From NCBI RefSeq assembly GCF_900176305.1, contig NZ_FWXH01000002.1:744001-808000 (forward strand): a stretch of DNA of 64,000 nt. Direction: 5' to 3'. Source of the stretch: Clostridium acidisoli DSM 12555. Lineage in GTDB: Bacteria; Bacillota; Clostridia; Clostridiales; Clostridiaceae. A model generated the notes under the pieces. The model worked only from the letters and a program-made list of their open reading frames with translations. It was not told where the DNA came from and searched no databases. This document shows positions 30,748-40,800 of the stretch, piece after piece; the first letter of the stretch is position 1, and each line of letters starts with the position of its first letter. The position numbers and the translations under genes are program-made.

Positions 30748-31014
30748 TTATTTAAACACTGTAATTTTTAATAGATATCCAATTATTGTTACTGCAATTG
30801 CTCCTACTGTGTACCACATATGTTTATTATCTGTTTTAAATTCTTCTATAAATTTTTCATAGCTTTCTTTAATCTCATCTATATCTTTGCTATTTTGCAT
30901 TGCTGTATTGTATCCATCTTCTGCCTTTTTTCTTAAATCTGAAAAATCATCCAGCTTGGATTCTATCCTTGCTAACCTTTCTACAATTTCTAAAGTCTTA
31001 TCTTTGTCCTCCAT
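30748..31014 (-). CDS. XhlA/haemolysin-type phage lysis protein
   Basis: 88 residues: a long charged amphipathic coiled coil (IVERLARIESKLDDFSDLRKKAEDG...), then one C-terminal membrane helix (MWYTVGAIAVTIIGYLLKI). This is the XhlA/BhlA layout, a holin partner encoded immediately upstream of endolysins in Firmicute phages. GGAGGTG precedes the start. Confidence 0.82.
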   Translation of the reverse strand: MEDKDKTLEIVERLARIESKLDDFSDLRKKAEDGYNTAMQNSKDIDEIKESYEKFIEEFKTDNKHMWYTVGAIAVTIIGYLLKITVFK

Positions 31015-31044
31015 AATTCACCTCCAATTGATATTTTTTGTATT

Positions 31045-31075
31045 AAAAAAGCACCTATTAACTAGATGCTTTTTT
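31045..31075 (-). terminator. Terminator after the 88-aa late protein gene
   Basis: AAAAAAGCA...TGCTTTTTT hairpin followed on the minus strand by AATACAAAAAATATC, which leads directly into the ribosome site of the XhlA gene. Confidence 0.8.
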
Positions 31076-31081
31076 ATTTAA

Positions 31082-31348
31082 CTATGCAAAAATAACATAA
31101 CCGAGTTCTTTTGCTCTTGCTTTTACTGCTGTCTCAAATTCTGTGTACTGTTGTGCTGCTGTTTCACCTACTGTGTTTGTAGCTCCTGCTGTGTCTAGTA
31201 ACACTTTATTTTGTACACTTAGTGCTATATTAAAGTTTTCAGTGCCTCCATCTAACGAGGTTGTCACATAAGCCACTATGATATCTGTACCAGTACCATC
31301 TTTTAGAGTTATACTTGCAGATAAATTTACAGTTTCACTAATCATCAT
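31082..31348 (-). CDS. Small phage late protein of unknown function
   Basis: 88 residues rich in Thr, Ala and Val, predicted mostly beta strand at first (LSASITLKDGTGTDIIVAYVTTSL) with a C-terminal helix (TEFETAVKARAKELGYVIF). Not recognised. It lies between the tail endopeptidase gene and the lysis genes, flanked by a terminator hairpin on both sides, so it may be an individually expressed tail or lysis accessory. Confidence 0.6.
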   Translation of the reverse strand: MMISETVNLSASITLKDGTGTDIIVAYVTTSLDGGTENFNIALSVQNKVLLDTAGATNTVGETAAQQYTEFETAVKARAKELGYVIFA

Positions 31349-31388
31349 TTTTACATCCTTCCTTTTCTTATCTTTTATTTTTTATATT

Positions 31389-31417
31389 AAAAAAGCACCC
31401 TAAATTAATTAGGATGC
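31389..31417 (-). terminator. Terminator after the tail endopeptidase gene
   Basis: GCATCCTAA...TTTAGGGTGC, 10-bp stem with a mismatch, followed by TTTTTTAATATAAAAAATA on the minus strand. Confidence 0.8.
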
Positions 31418-34400
31418 AGCTTTTAACTGTTGTATTTCATTTTCTAAGTTAGTTATTTTTAGTTCTAGCTCCTGAATTTTGCTATCTTCTTCTTGTAAGC
31501 TTCCAATTACATATGGCATTACTTTATCCCAATTTGGCGCATAGTAGTCTACATTGCCTTTTGTCATAAAAGGACGCATAAACTCACTATTAAGTGTGCT
31601 CATTTGTTGGGCAATAACACCCACATCTATGTGTTTTCCATCTTCGATCCAGTTATATTGCACAATGTTAATGTTATTAATAGTATCTAAACAGTTTTTA
31701 GTGCTAGGTATAATGTTAGCTTTTAGCCTTTCATCCGAACCACCTGACTGATAGACCCAATAAGAAGTTCCACCACTAACCCAGTTAAAGCCAGTGCCTT
31801 GATAGAAGATATTATCTATATTACTTGAGAAAACTGCCCATTTACTATCCGAGGTTCTTTGAAAACCTGTGGCATAAAGGGCATTTTTAAGGGTAAGATC
31901 CCCAGTTCTACAATTCATTAATATTCTTGGCTTAAAAGCAGTTCCAGTTCCATCATAGTTAGCATTCGTTCCAAAGGCTAGACCTTGCCAACTTTGTATA
32001 GAGGAGTTATAGCTACTCCATGATGCTCCATCACCTGTTCCTATGCTTAAAGTTAGGGCGTTTGTTAATGCTGTACTACTAATATATACAGTACCATTAT
32101 TTATAGTCGTTTCGCCTGTTGCAGCAACACCATTATTCACAGTCCAAAGTCCCGCATATGTTGCTTCTCCACTCCCACCATTTATAGAGAGTAATGAAGT
32201 TCCTGCATTGTTTTTTATATTAAAACCTGTACTATCATTTTGCACAGTTATGGTTATACCTGTTTGGTCTAATTGTACAACTTTAGTGCTAGAAGCATTA
32301 TAAACTTGCAGTAAACCATTTGTATTGCTTGAGCCACCTAAAGTTAATGTACCTCCACTAATTTTACTAGCGGACAAAGTACCTGTGGTAATATTATTTC
32401 CATTTATAGTAGTGCTTCCTGCTGTGCTTAAACTATTAAATGTAACATAGCCACTTAAATTAATATTTAATGCAGACATATTTATCTTACTAGAAGACTG
32501 ATTTATCATGCTTACAAGTGTATTTCCGTTATAGTCGGTAGTTGATACCTTTGAAGAAATCTGCCCTGCTTGAACTTGTATACTACTCTCTGCTGAATTA
32601 AGTCTACCACTTAAACTACCAGTTGCATTTGTAAAAGATTGGTTTGAGGCATTAAATCCTATTGCAGTATTAGTCTGAGTTAAATCGGTTTGAGTTGTAG
32701 TAATTTCACTTTGTAGTGCATTTCTTGCAGCAGTAATATCCGTGTTCCAAATCTTGCTAGAAATTTGCCCTTGCATAGTACTTATAGAAGTTCCTTGGCT
32801 TTGTACTGTATTTCCTTGACTTGTAACAGTATTAGTTAAGTTATTAAAAGCAACTTCTAAAGTCTGATTAGCTGTACTTAACTGTACTTGGGTTGATTTT
32901 AATAGTGTAGTAGAGCCATTAATACTTGTTACAACACTATCTATATCAAGCTTTGAGCCATCTATATTTGCAGTATCAGAAACCATGTCATTTCTTATTA
33001 TTTTATCTTTTATTCCTTGGGCTTTAAGTCCTGTGGCATCAAACATCAGATTGCCCGAAGCGTCCCAAACGTACATATTATAATCGTTTGAAGCGTCCTT
33101 ACCTATTTGGACTCTTACTCTGCTGCTGTCTTTTATCTGTATGGTGTTGTCTGCAATATACATATTTCCGCTAGAACTTTCTATTGTTACAAGTGAAGTA
33201 CTTAATTGCCCTGTCTTAACTTTTCCTGCATCTAATTCCGCTATTTGAGCATTTCCTATAGCCCCGTTAGCAATTACTCCGCACCCTGCTGTAATAGTTC
33301 CTGCAACCATATTATCTGCTGTAACTATATGAGATTTAAGTGTATTAGTAGTTAAGTCCATTATATTACCAACACTAGCTGTTAAATTTTGAATATTGCC
33401 ATTAGTAGCAGTTAAATTTGTGATAGTTGCATAAGTAGCACTTAGATTATCTACCGTAGCATTAGTAGCATGTAGCTTATCAATATCAGCTTGGTTTGCT
33501 TGGATATAGTCAGCTACAATTTGATGTGCTCTCAACGTCTGAACTGTATCATTACTGGATTGACTAAAGTCATTCCTCACAGTTCCTGTGTTTATCATAA
33601 ACGCCCCAATATAGACAGTTCCATTTGCATCATTATTACTAGCTCTAAAGTTTATCTGCTGAATTATGTCACTTGGGTGTTCTGTTGTGAGGTTAAAGCT
33701 TTGTTCTTGAACTTCCCAGTCACAGTTAGTTTTGTTAGCATATAAAAAGCTAATACTATCTGCTGTATATGGATTAGTTTCAAAGATGTTAAATCCTGCA
33801 ATAGCTTGTGGCGACATAGATTGTAAAATTTCAACAGCTATTTGAAATACATTATTTGGTATAGGACTAGTTGTAAAATCTGCTAACTGATTACCTAAGT
33901 TATCATATGCATGTATAACATATGGATAGTTATTACTATTGGTTATTGTTATACCTGTACCGCCAGTAACTCCAATTCGTTCTGTAATAACTCCTGTGTT
34001 ATTACCATTAAAAGTCCAAGTTGTTCCTTTTGTATCTACAATGCATCTTTTTATAACAGCATCTAAAGCACCAAGTAAAACATTTGTTTGATTAGGTACA
34101 TTGTACTGTCCACTATCTGTGATAGTTAAACCACTATACTTTGCTTGTAGACTAAACATTAATTGTTTGCTCTTATAATTATTTGGATTAACTAAAACAT
34201 CAGCCTTACTCAAACTTGCGTTAGGTGGTAACTTCCACACCTTATCCGTATCATGAAGTGTAGCATCGTCTACAACTGTACCACCTGTAGTTACCCATTC
34301 AGATACATATTTATCTTCTGGTATAGAATGGTCAAATAAATTATTTCCACCACTTGTGGTTGAAGTGGCGATTGACAACATACTATTAGGTATATCTCCA

Positions 34401-35566
34401 ATTTGTGCTTGTAGTATTTTAATATTATTTTGATTTTGCTTAGATATTTGGAACAGTGATTTTTGATTACTTCGTAAAATATCATTTTTAATATTCCCCA
34501 ATGTAATACCTATATAATTTTTAACTAAAGCATCATATGTATAACCAACTAATTCAGCAATTACATCTATATCCAAGGCTTTAATTACGACAAAATCATA
34601 AGGATGTACTTCTTCTAAGATTGCGTAGTCTTTATATTCTTCCGTATTAGATAATTCTATAAAGTTAACAGAATAACTATATGTAGGTACATCATTATTA
34701 TTAGCATATAAATTATTTACATAGTCCCTCATAACTTGATATTTCTGGTCAGCATTTAAAATTTTTTGGTCATCTGTAAGAGTAACTTCAATTGGTTTAA
34801 TATATATATTTGCATAATCATTGATTTTAGGACTATCCACATATTTTTCAGGTAATGTTATTACTGTATCTGTGCTTTGCGTTGTTGAATCATCTGTTGA
34901 AGTACTGTCATCATTGATATAAGGCATTGCTCTAGTAATCATATTGCTGTCATCTGCGGATTGTTCAAAACCAGTTAGATTTTTAGAGTATTTTATTGTT
35001 ACTCCTCTGTTTTTCCCTGCTTGATTAAACATACCTATGTTAAAGTTATCTCTTACAAGTTCTCCACCCCAAATTTGAAGAAATGTATTATCACCCGTTC
35101 CAATTAAAGCATCTGTTGGATTTTGTCTTATATATGTTGAACTTGCTATAGTTGCAATATCACTATTCCAAGAAAATGGATGTGAATATTGTGTGTTATT
35201 TAAAATCTCTTGTCCTGCATCAATACCGCTTTTATTACTAATAGTTACGTTTTCCACTAAATTATAATTTAAATCATAAGTAATATGGTATCCAGTTACT
35301 TCAATATAATAATATCCACTATCCATCTTTTTTGTAGGAGTATTAAGCCTAAATAGTTGGTCATTTTGATACGCAACTGGACATTTTACAATAGCACCTT
35401 TAACTATGCTTTGCCATCTATCATCATCTGATAATATTGGATAAACTAAATCAATTTGAAACTGTCCATTTTTCTCCCATGTAACCTCACATTTAGTTGT
35501 ATTTTTTAATACTAAATCATTACTATCAAAATCACTAGTCTTAAATTTATCATATAATACTATCAT
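31409..35566 (-). CDS. Tail endopeptidase/tail-spike with S74 chaperone domain
   Basis: 1385 residues. N-terminal prophage-tail endopeptidase-like domain (about 1-390: GYHITYDLNYNLVENVT, ILNNTQYSHPFSWNSD), a jelly-roll middle (about 400-650, LTTEHPSDIIQQINFRAS), then coiled and triple-helix-like repeats (ATNATVDNLSATYATITNLTATNGN, 690-1080), and a C-terminal intramolecular chaperone of peptidase S74 type (GSDERLKANI, then IDVGVIAQQM), which cleaves itself off before Ser after trimer assembly. It ends in a coiled coil. It is the tip of the tail, for host contact and wall penetration. Confidence 0.88.
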   Translation of the reverse strand: MIVLYDKFKTSDFDSNDLVLKNTTKCEVTWEKNGQFQIDLVYPILSDDDRWQSIVKGAIVKCPVAYQNDQLFRLNTPTKKMDSGYYYIEVTGYHITYDLNYNLVENVTISNKSGIDAGQEILNNTQYSHPFSWNSDIATIASSTYIRQNPTDALIGTGDNTFLQIWGGELVRDNFNIGMFNQAGKNRGVTIKYSKNLTGFEQSADDSNMITRAMPYINDDSTSTDDSTTQSTDTVITLPEKYVDSPKINDYANIYIKPIEVTLTDDQKILNADQKYQVMRDYVNNLYANNNDVPTYSYSVNFIELSNTEEYKDYAILEEVHPYDFVVIKALDIDVIAELVGYTYDALVKNYIGITLGNIKNDILRSNQKSLFQISKQNQNNIKILQAQIGDIPNSMLSIATSTTSGGNNLFDHSIPEDKYVSEWVTTGGTVVDDATLHDTDKVWKLPPNASLSKADVLVNPNNYKSKQLMFSLQAKYSGLTITDSGQYNVPNQTNVLLGALDAVIKRCIVDTKGTTWTFNGNNTGVITERIGVTGGTGITITNSNNYPYVIHAYDNLGNQLADFTTSPIPNNVFQIAVEILQSMSPQAIAGFNIFETNPYTADSISFLYANKTNCDWEVQEQSFNLTTEHPSDIIQQINFRASNNDANGTVYIGAFMINTGTVRNDFSQSSNDTVQTLRAHQIVADYIQANQADIDKLHATNATVDNLSATYATITNLTATNGNIQNLTASVGNIMDLTTNTLKSHIVTADNMVAGTITAGCGVIANGAIGNAQIAELDAGKVKTGQLSTSLVTIESSSGNMYIADNTIQIKDSSRVRVQIGKDASNDYNMYVWDASGNLMFDATGLKAQGIKDKIIRNDMVSDTANIDGSKLDIDSVVTSINGSTTLLKSTQVQLSTANQTLEVAFNNLTNTVTSQGNTVQSQGTSISTMQGQISSKIWNTDITAARNALQSEITTTQTDLTQTNTAIGFNASNQSFTNATGSLSGRLNSAESSIQVQAGQISSKVSTTDYNGNTLVSMINQSSSKINMSALNINLSGYVTFNSLSTAGSTTINGNNITTGTLSASKISGGTLTLGGSSNTNGLLQVYNASSTKVVQLDQTGITITVQNDSTGFNIKNNAGTSLLSINGGSGEATYAGLWTVNNGVAATGETTINNGTVYISSTALTNALTLSIGTGDGASWSSYNSSIQSWQGLAFGTNANYDGTGTAFKPRILMNCRTGDLTLKNALYATGFQRTSDSKWAVFSSNIDNIFYQGTGFNWVSGGTSYWVYQSGGSDERLKANIIPSTKNCLDTINNINIVQYNWIEDGKHIDVGVIAQQMSTLNSEFMRPFMTKGNVDYYAPNWDKVMPYVIGSLQEEDSKIQELELKITNLENEIQQLKAAS

Positions 35567-35597
35567 TTAATCACCTCTTTTTTTGTTTATCTTATAA

Positions 35598-36533
35598 CTA
35601 AATGTGTACATACCATTTTCCGCCTACAATGTATGGAGGTAAGTTATTATGTGCCTGTCCTCCACCAGCTGTTTCCATATATTCAGTTGAATGAGTATCA
35701 ATTTGTGTAACCACCATAAGCCTATCAGCAAAGCCATTGTATCCTGGCCAACCTTGTGGATACGCAGAAAAATGTCCTGCATTTTCTTCGCTACATTGAT
35801 ACATTCGTAATCCATGCATATGAGAAGCTGTCTCTTGAATTGTTAATGTGTGTGCTTTCTCCCCACCTGTTTTACCAAGTGTATTGAATTCTGGCTGTGT
35901 GCTGTCAATTTGAAATGGTACTCTACCATTGTAATTAGGCAAGTTTGCACCATATATTGCAGATAAACCACTATAACCACTTGTTGACCTTCCATCCATA
36001 GGGAGCCAATAAGTAGAATTTAAAGGTGTATCTGACATTATCTTTGAACCTGTTTGAAAATGCTCTAAAGCACTAATTGAATTTTGCATTGTTGTAATTT
36101 GTGCTTGCATAGTTTGTATTTGGTTTACAGCTTGTAATAATGCAGGATAATCGGGGGCAGCTATAATATCCCCATAATCACTCACTGCTTCTACAACATT
36201 TACAGTTCCTGTATTTGTGCTTATAGTTCCTGTTGGGTCTATGATTGTTAATTCAATTTGAACTTCACCTGAGACCCTCAACATACTATCTGGATATGTA
36301 AGCAAATAATGTCCTACATTTGTGTCTTCTACATCTGCCATTTGGCTAACATTTCTGCCATCAGGGGTCGTAGCGTTCATCCAAATTGTCTGATTAGCTG
36401 TATTTTGAACAACTCCATTTAATACTCTTGTTATATCTAAACCACGACTTTTGTGGTCTGTTGTTTTCACATCTGGTAGATTGGTTAAATTTGTATTCAA
36501 AGCTAAATTAATAGCATAATATCCATCAAACAT
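35598..36533 (-). CDS. Baseplate protein: BppU-like N-terminus with tail-collar C-terminus
   Basis: 311 residues. The first 130 residues resemble the BppU/baseplate upper protein N-terminal domain (LDITRVLNGVVQNTANQTIWMNATTPDG, GHYLLTYPDSMLRVSGEVQIEL). A short coiled coil (LLQAVNQIQTMQAQITTMQNSI) leads to a receptor-tip part with tail-collar features: NLPNYNGRVPFQ, GGEKAHTLTIQETASHMHG and NNLPPYIVGG. It probably decorates the baseplate and touches the host surface. Confidence 0.8.
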   Translation of the reverse strand: MFDGYYAINLALNTNLTNLPDVKTTDHKSRGLDITRVLNGVVQNTANQTIWMNATTPDGRNVSQMADVEDTNVGHYLLTYPDSMLRVSGEVQIELTIIDPTGTISTNTGTVNVVEAVSDYGDIIAAPDYPALLQAVNQIQTMQAQITTMQNSISALEHFQTGSKIMSDTPLNSTYWLPMDGRSTSGYSGLSAIYGANLPNYNGRVPFQIDSTQPEFNTLGKTGGEKAHTLTIQETASHMHGLRMYQCSEENAGHFSAYPQGWPGYNGFADRLMVVTQIDTHSTEYMETAGGGQAHNNLPPYIVGGKWYVHI

Positions 36534-36547
36534 TTATAATCACCTCT

Positions 36548-37018
36548 CTATTTTATTATTTTAAATTTCATAAAAATTTCTAAGCTTTCAGTTTCTAAAC
36601 TATCAGGACAGTTATTTAATGAAATTTCTTTAAACTTAAATTCTGTATCTAATTCTTCTTTTAAAACTTCTATATATTCTCTATATTTATTTTCATATTC
36701 TTCAATTTCAGTCTTATATTTTTCTTGTATTGGTTTAATCTTTTCATTAAATTCTGTAACTTTTTCTGTCTCTTTGGGATTTATAACATAGGTGTTTTTG
36801 CTTTCATCAAAAATCCCTATACTTTTTATTAGTTCTCCTCTTTCTGCATAAAAAGGTTCTAATATATCATTTATATCTTTTTCAACACCTTCTAGTGCTT
36901 CTATTTCATTTTTTATATCATTTTCAATTTTTAATAAAGAATATCTGAATTTAACAGTACCCTTAACCTTTTCAGTTTGTATTGCTTTCCATAACTTTAC
37001 TATGTCTTCTTTTTTCAA
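36548..37018 (-). CDS. Coiled-coil phage tail-region protein
   Basis: About 156 residues from a TTG at 37018, chosen because GGAGG lies 8 nt upstream and the longer frame runs back through a terminator. Mostly charged helix (EIEALEGVEKDINDILEPFYAERGELI, EKIKPIQEKYKTEIEEYENKYREYIEVLKEELD). Not recognised. Located between Dit and the baseplate gene; some phages carry a short helical baseplate or assembly protein here. Confidence 0.6.
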   Translation of the reverse strand: MKKEDIVKLWKAIQTEKVKGTVKFRYSLLKIENDIKNEIEALEGVEKDINDILEPFYAERGELIKSIGIFDESKNTYVINPKETEKVTEFNEKIKPIQEKYKTEIEEYENKYREYIEVLKEELDTEFKFKEISLNNCPDSLETESLEIFMKFKIIK

Positions 37019-37044
37019 ATTTCTTACCTCCAATATTTTTGTAA

Positions 37045-37070
37045 TAAAAAAGAGCCTTATAATAAGACCC
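37045..37070 (-). terminator. Terminator after the Dit gene
   Basis: GGGTCTTAT/ATAAGGCTC stem overlapping the Dit stop region, followed by TTTTTTATTACAAAAATATT and then the next ribosome site. Confidence 0.78.
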
Positions 37071-37074
37071 TTAA

Positions 37075-37803
37075 TTAAATATTTCGCCAATGTGGTGTTA
37101 GTTCTATTTTGGATATATTCCCAGTGAACTCAATTATATTTTCTTTTTCATACAGTGCAGGAAAATTTCCACTCATATTCATACCTAAGTTTTGATTTCC
37201 TTTGTAGCATTGCTGCAATTCACTATCACATTCAATATAACCATCAACAGAATAAAAATCCGTCTCAACTCCATTTACCATTACTCCAATATCACCTTGT
37301 CCATATATTTTTAAATGTGGAAGTGATAAATCATATTCATTCATGATTATTGTTTCCCATGTGTTTTCTGTTGGGGTATATATAATAGGTATATCTCCAG
37401 TATTTAAATATGCATAAGGAAAACATGAAAATATAATTGTAAAATTATTCATTGTTCTTATTATTTTTTCAATAGACAAAATATTATCAATAGACGCTTT
37501 AAAATATCTGTCTGGTTGGTTTGACAAAATTAAATTACCTCTACCTCTAAGCCATCTTTTTATAAAATCTATATCATCGCCTTTATAGCATAATGTTAAA
37601 GATTTATCTATATCATCATACACGTCTTGTCCAAAATCATCAGTTTCTATTATTCTTAAATTTCCACTTCGTCCAGATACTTGTGTTTTCGTTACACGTC
37701 TATTTGGACTATTGGGCATTGGTAACGTATTTACTATATATAAATCTTTCACATCTAAACTACAAATATTATTAAAAGTGAAATATAATGGTTTACGTGA
37801 CAT
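37075..37803 (-). CDS. Distal tail protein (Dit)
   Basis: 242 residues of the phage tail-family/Dit type: SLDVKDLYIVNTLPMPNSPNRRVTKTQVSGRSG in the N-terminal ring domain, GRGNLILSNQPDRYFKASIDN, then a galectin-like C-terminal part. It forms the hub between tail tube and tail tip. It lies directly after the tape-measure gene (3 bp), the standard siphophage order. Confidence 0.88.
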   Translation of the reverse strand: MSRKPLYFTFNNICSLDVKDLYIVNTLPMPNSPNRRVTKTQVSGRSGNLRIIETDDFGQDVYDDIDKSLTLCYKGDDIDFIKRWLRGRGNLILSNQPDRYFKASIDNILSIEKIIRTMNNFTIIFSCFPYAYLNTGDIPIIYTPTENTWETIIMNEYDLSLPHLKIYGQGDIGVMVNGVETDFYSVDGYIECDSELQQCYKGNQNLGMNMSGNFPALYEKENIIEFTGNISKIELTPHWRNI

Positions 37804-37806
37804 ATA

Positions 37807-40800
37807 CTAATTACCTCCTATTCCACTAGCATTATTGATTTTCATATTATTTAAATCTCTAGCAACTTTTTGTAAATCACTATATCCATTTATAGTAACA
37901 TGGTCAAAAGTAACTGCCATTGTTGTTCCACCATTGCTATTAGCAACCATTTTAGACGCAACCTTTTCTGCAACACTTTCTGCTGTCTTCTTAACCATAT
38001 CCTCACTTGCTTCGTGGTTGTAAATTTTAGTGCCCTGTGGTGGTTGATAAACTTCGTAACCTCGCTCATGCATTGTAGTTAAATATCCTTGAAAGTTATT
38101 AGTTCCACTTGCATTTTGTCCAATAGCAGTATTTCCAGTAACTGCTCCTACAACCTTTGCTACCTTTTGCGTAAATGTTAAATCGTTCCAACTTTTAGCT
38201 ATTTTATTAAATTCATCACCTATGCTTTTAGTTAACTTTTGCCATGGGTTTAACATTTTACCAGTATCAGTGTTCATATTACTAATAACATCACTATCCA
38301 TTTTACTTAAATGGTCAACCACTTGGTCTCTTTGTTCCTTTGCAGCCTTTACACTTTGATCTCGTTGACTTTCAGCGTTCTTTATTAATTTGTCTGCTTG
38401 GTCTTTATTAATTGTATGCGTTACATCTCTTTCGTAGGTAATTTCCGCAACAGTTTGGTCGCATTGGTCATTCGCTGCTTTAATGCTTTTATCTCTTTGG
38501 CTATTAGCATTTTGGATAATTGAACTAGCTTCTTCTTCCGTAATAGATGTACCGTAGCTTTTCATTCTCTCTAAAATTACTTTGCTTTGAATTTCAGAAT
38601 CCGATAAACTTTTTACAGCTGTAACTCGCATTGAATCTTGTATTGCATTAATTTGTGCTTTTTCCTGTGTCGTTGTATCTCTATGATGTGCAACTGCATT
38701 ATCTTGTATAGCAGCTATTTGTGCTTCATAGCCATCAATTTTAGCTTTTTTAGTATTATTATCATTGGTCATATTTGTTAAAATCTTTTGTTCATCATCA
38801 ACACTCAATACGTCACTTTTAGCAAAAAAATCCTTCATCTTTGTTAATCTATCATTATATTGTGTGTCCATTCCACCTTTAATTTTAGTTCCCATAGCAG
38901 TAAATTGAGCCACAACATTATCTGCTTCACTTTTAGTTATTCCAACAGATTGTGTCATTGTATCTGTAAACTTTTTAATAGTATCAGCTTTCTGTTGTGC
39001 TGTTAATCCGCCTACTTTACTTACCATCTGTGTGTACTGTGCAACAATATCATTTTTATTTTTAGTAGTTAATGTACTTGTATTAGTTACCATGTTAGTA
39101 AAATCTGTTATATTCTTATCTTTCATATTGGCATTTAATCCACTTACCTTACTTACCATGTCTGTATATTGTGCAACTACATTTGTTTTAGTTTGTTTAG
39201 TAAAATTATCACTGTTAACAGAAATATCAGTCATAGTTTTTTTTACATTGTCGTCCATCTGCATATATGCACCAACATTTTTTTTAGTTGCATCTGTAAA
39301 ATTAATAGTTTTTGTTACTGTATTTTGTACCGTTTCGCCGTAACTATTCAGCACTTTTTCACTGGCCTGATATTTACTATTAAATAAATCCACTGTTGGA
39401 ATGGCATCATTAGTCATATGTTTGTATAACGCATAACTGCCAACACCTACCGCTGCTACTACCCCTACTACTGCTGCAATAGGTAATATAGCCGCTCCAA
39501 ATGCAACTCCAAGACCTGCTGTTGCGGTTGCTCCTGCACCCTCTGCTACTGCTGTTCCTGCAATTGCTTCTCCTGCTCCTGTGGCTGCGGCTGTTCCTGC
39601 TTCGGTTGCAACTGTTGCTTTCCCTATTGCACCTGAAATTTTACCTGCTAATCCCAGAATGTTACTTATGCTTCCTGCTGCTCCGCCAACAACCTTTAAA
39701 CCTAATCCTGCGGCGGTGGCTAATCCTACTACATCAATTATTGTTTTTTTAGTTCCATCATCTAAATCGCTAAAACTTTTAACTACTCCTGTTACATCTT
39801 TGACGAGTGGTGTTAATATAGGTAGTACATCTTGTCCAAATGCAATTCCAAGAGCATGTACAGATTCTTCTAATTCTTTAAAATTATTTTGTGATGTATT
39901 TTTCATGCTATCGGATAAATGTTGAACTTCTCCTGTGGCATTATTAGCATTAGTCGAAAGATTGCTTAAATAATCACTACCTTTATGCATCAATATGCCC
40001 CAAGAAGCAAGTGATTCTTTACCAAAAATCGTTGCATAAGCCGATTCTCTTTGTTTATCTGTCCACCCTGCTGTTCTCTGTGACATTTCTGCTATTATAG
40101 TGGTCAAGTCTTTCATTTTACCTTGACTATCAAAAGCGGAGAAATTCATTTCTTTTAAGGCTGCTTGCATTTTAGTTGTAGGCTTCGTTAAGTTTACCAA
40201 TCCTGCTTGTAAACTTGTTGCTGCTGTACTTGCATCTATACCATTAGACTGAAGTTCCCCAATCGCTGCTGCTGTTTGGGACATTGGAATTTTTAATTGA
40301 CTAGCTAAGGGCCCAACTATACTAAACGCTTCACCCAGGCTCGAAATACTTGCCTTTGTATGATTAGCAGTATAAGCAAATGTATCAGCCATGTGCGACA
40401 TATTTGCCGTTGTTGTAGCTGCATCATTAGTTTTCATTCCATAAGCTTCAAGAGAACTTCCTAATTTATCTACTGTAGTTCCTAATTCTTCATTTGAACC
40501 TCTTGCAGTAAGTAAAGATGTATTCATTGTACTCATAGCTTCGCCTGCGGTGTAACCATCTTTAACAAGTGTTAATAGTCCTTGATTTATATCATCAGTT
40601 GATTGTCCAAAATCTTCCGACCATTTCAATGATGATGTTGACATTTCTGCCATTAAAGAATTGACTTGTGAAACTGGAATTCCTGTGGCTGCAACTTCTT
40701 TTTTTATATCAGCCATCTGATGTTCAAAATCTGATGCGGATTTAGTAGCAAGTCCTAATCCTACTACTACTGGAGCTGTAACTTTTAATATTGCATCCCC

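Noticed and set aside
39501-39925. Plus-strand open frames of 83-114 codons opposite the tape-measure gene
   Set aside because: Mirror frames of a strongly coding minus-strand gene. They have leucine-rich, low-complexity translations and no ribosome sites.
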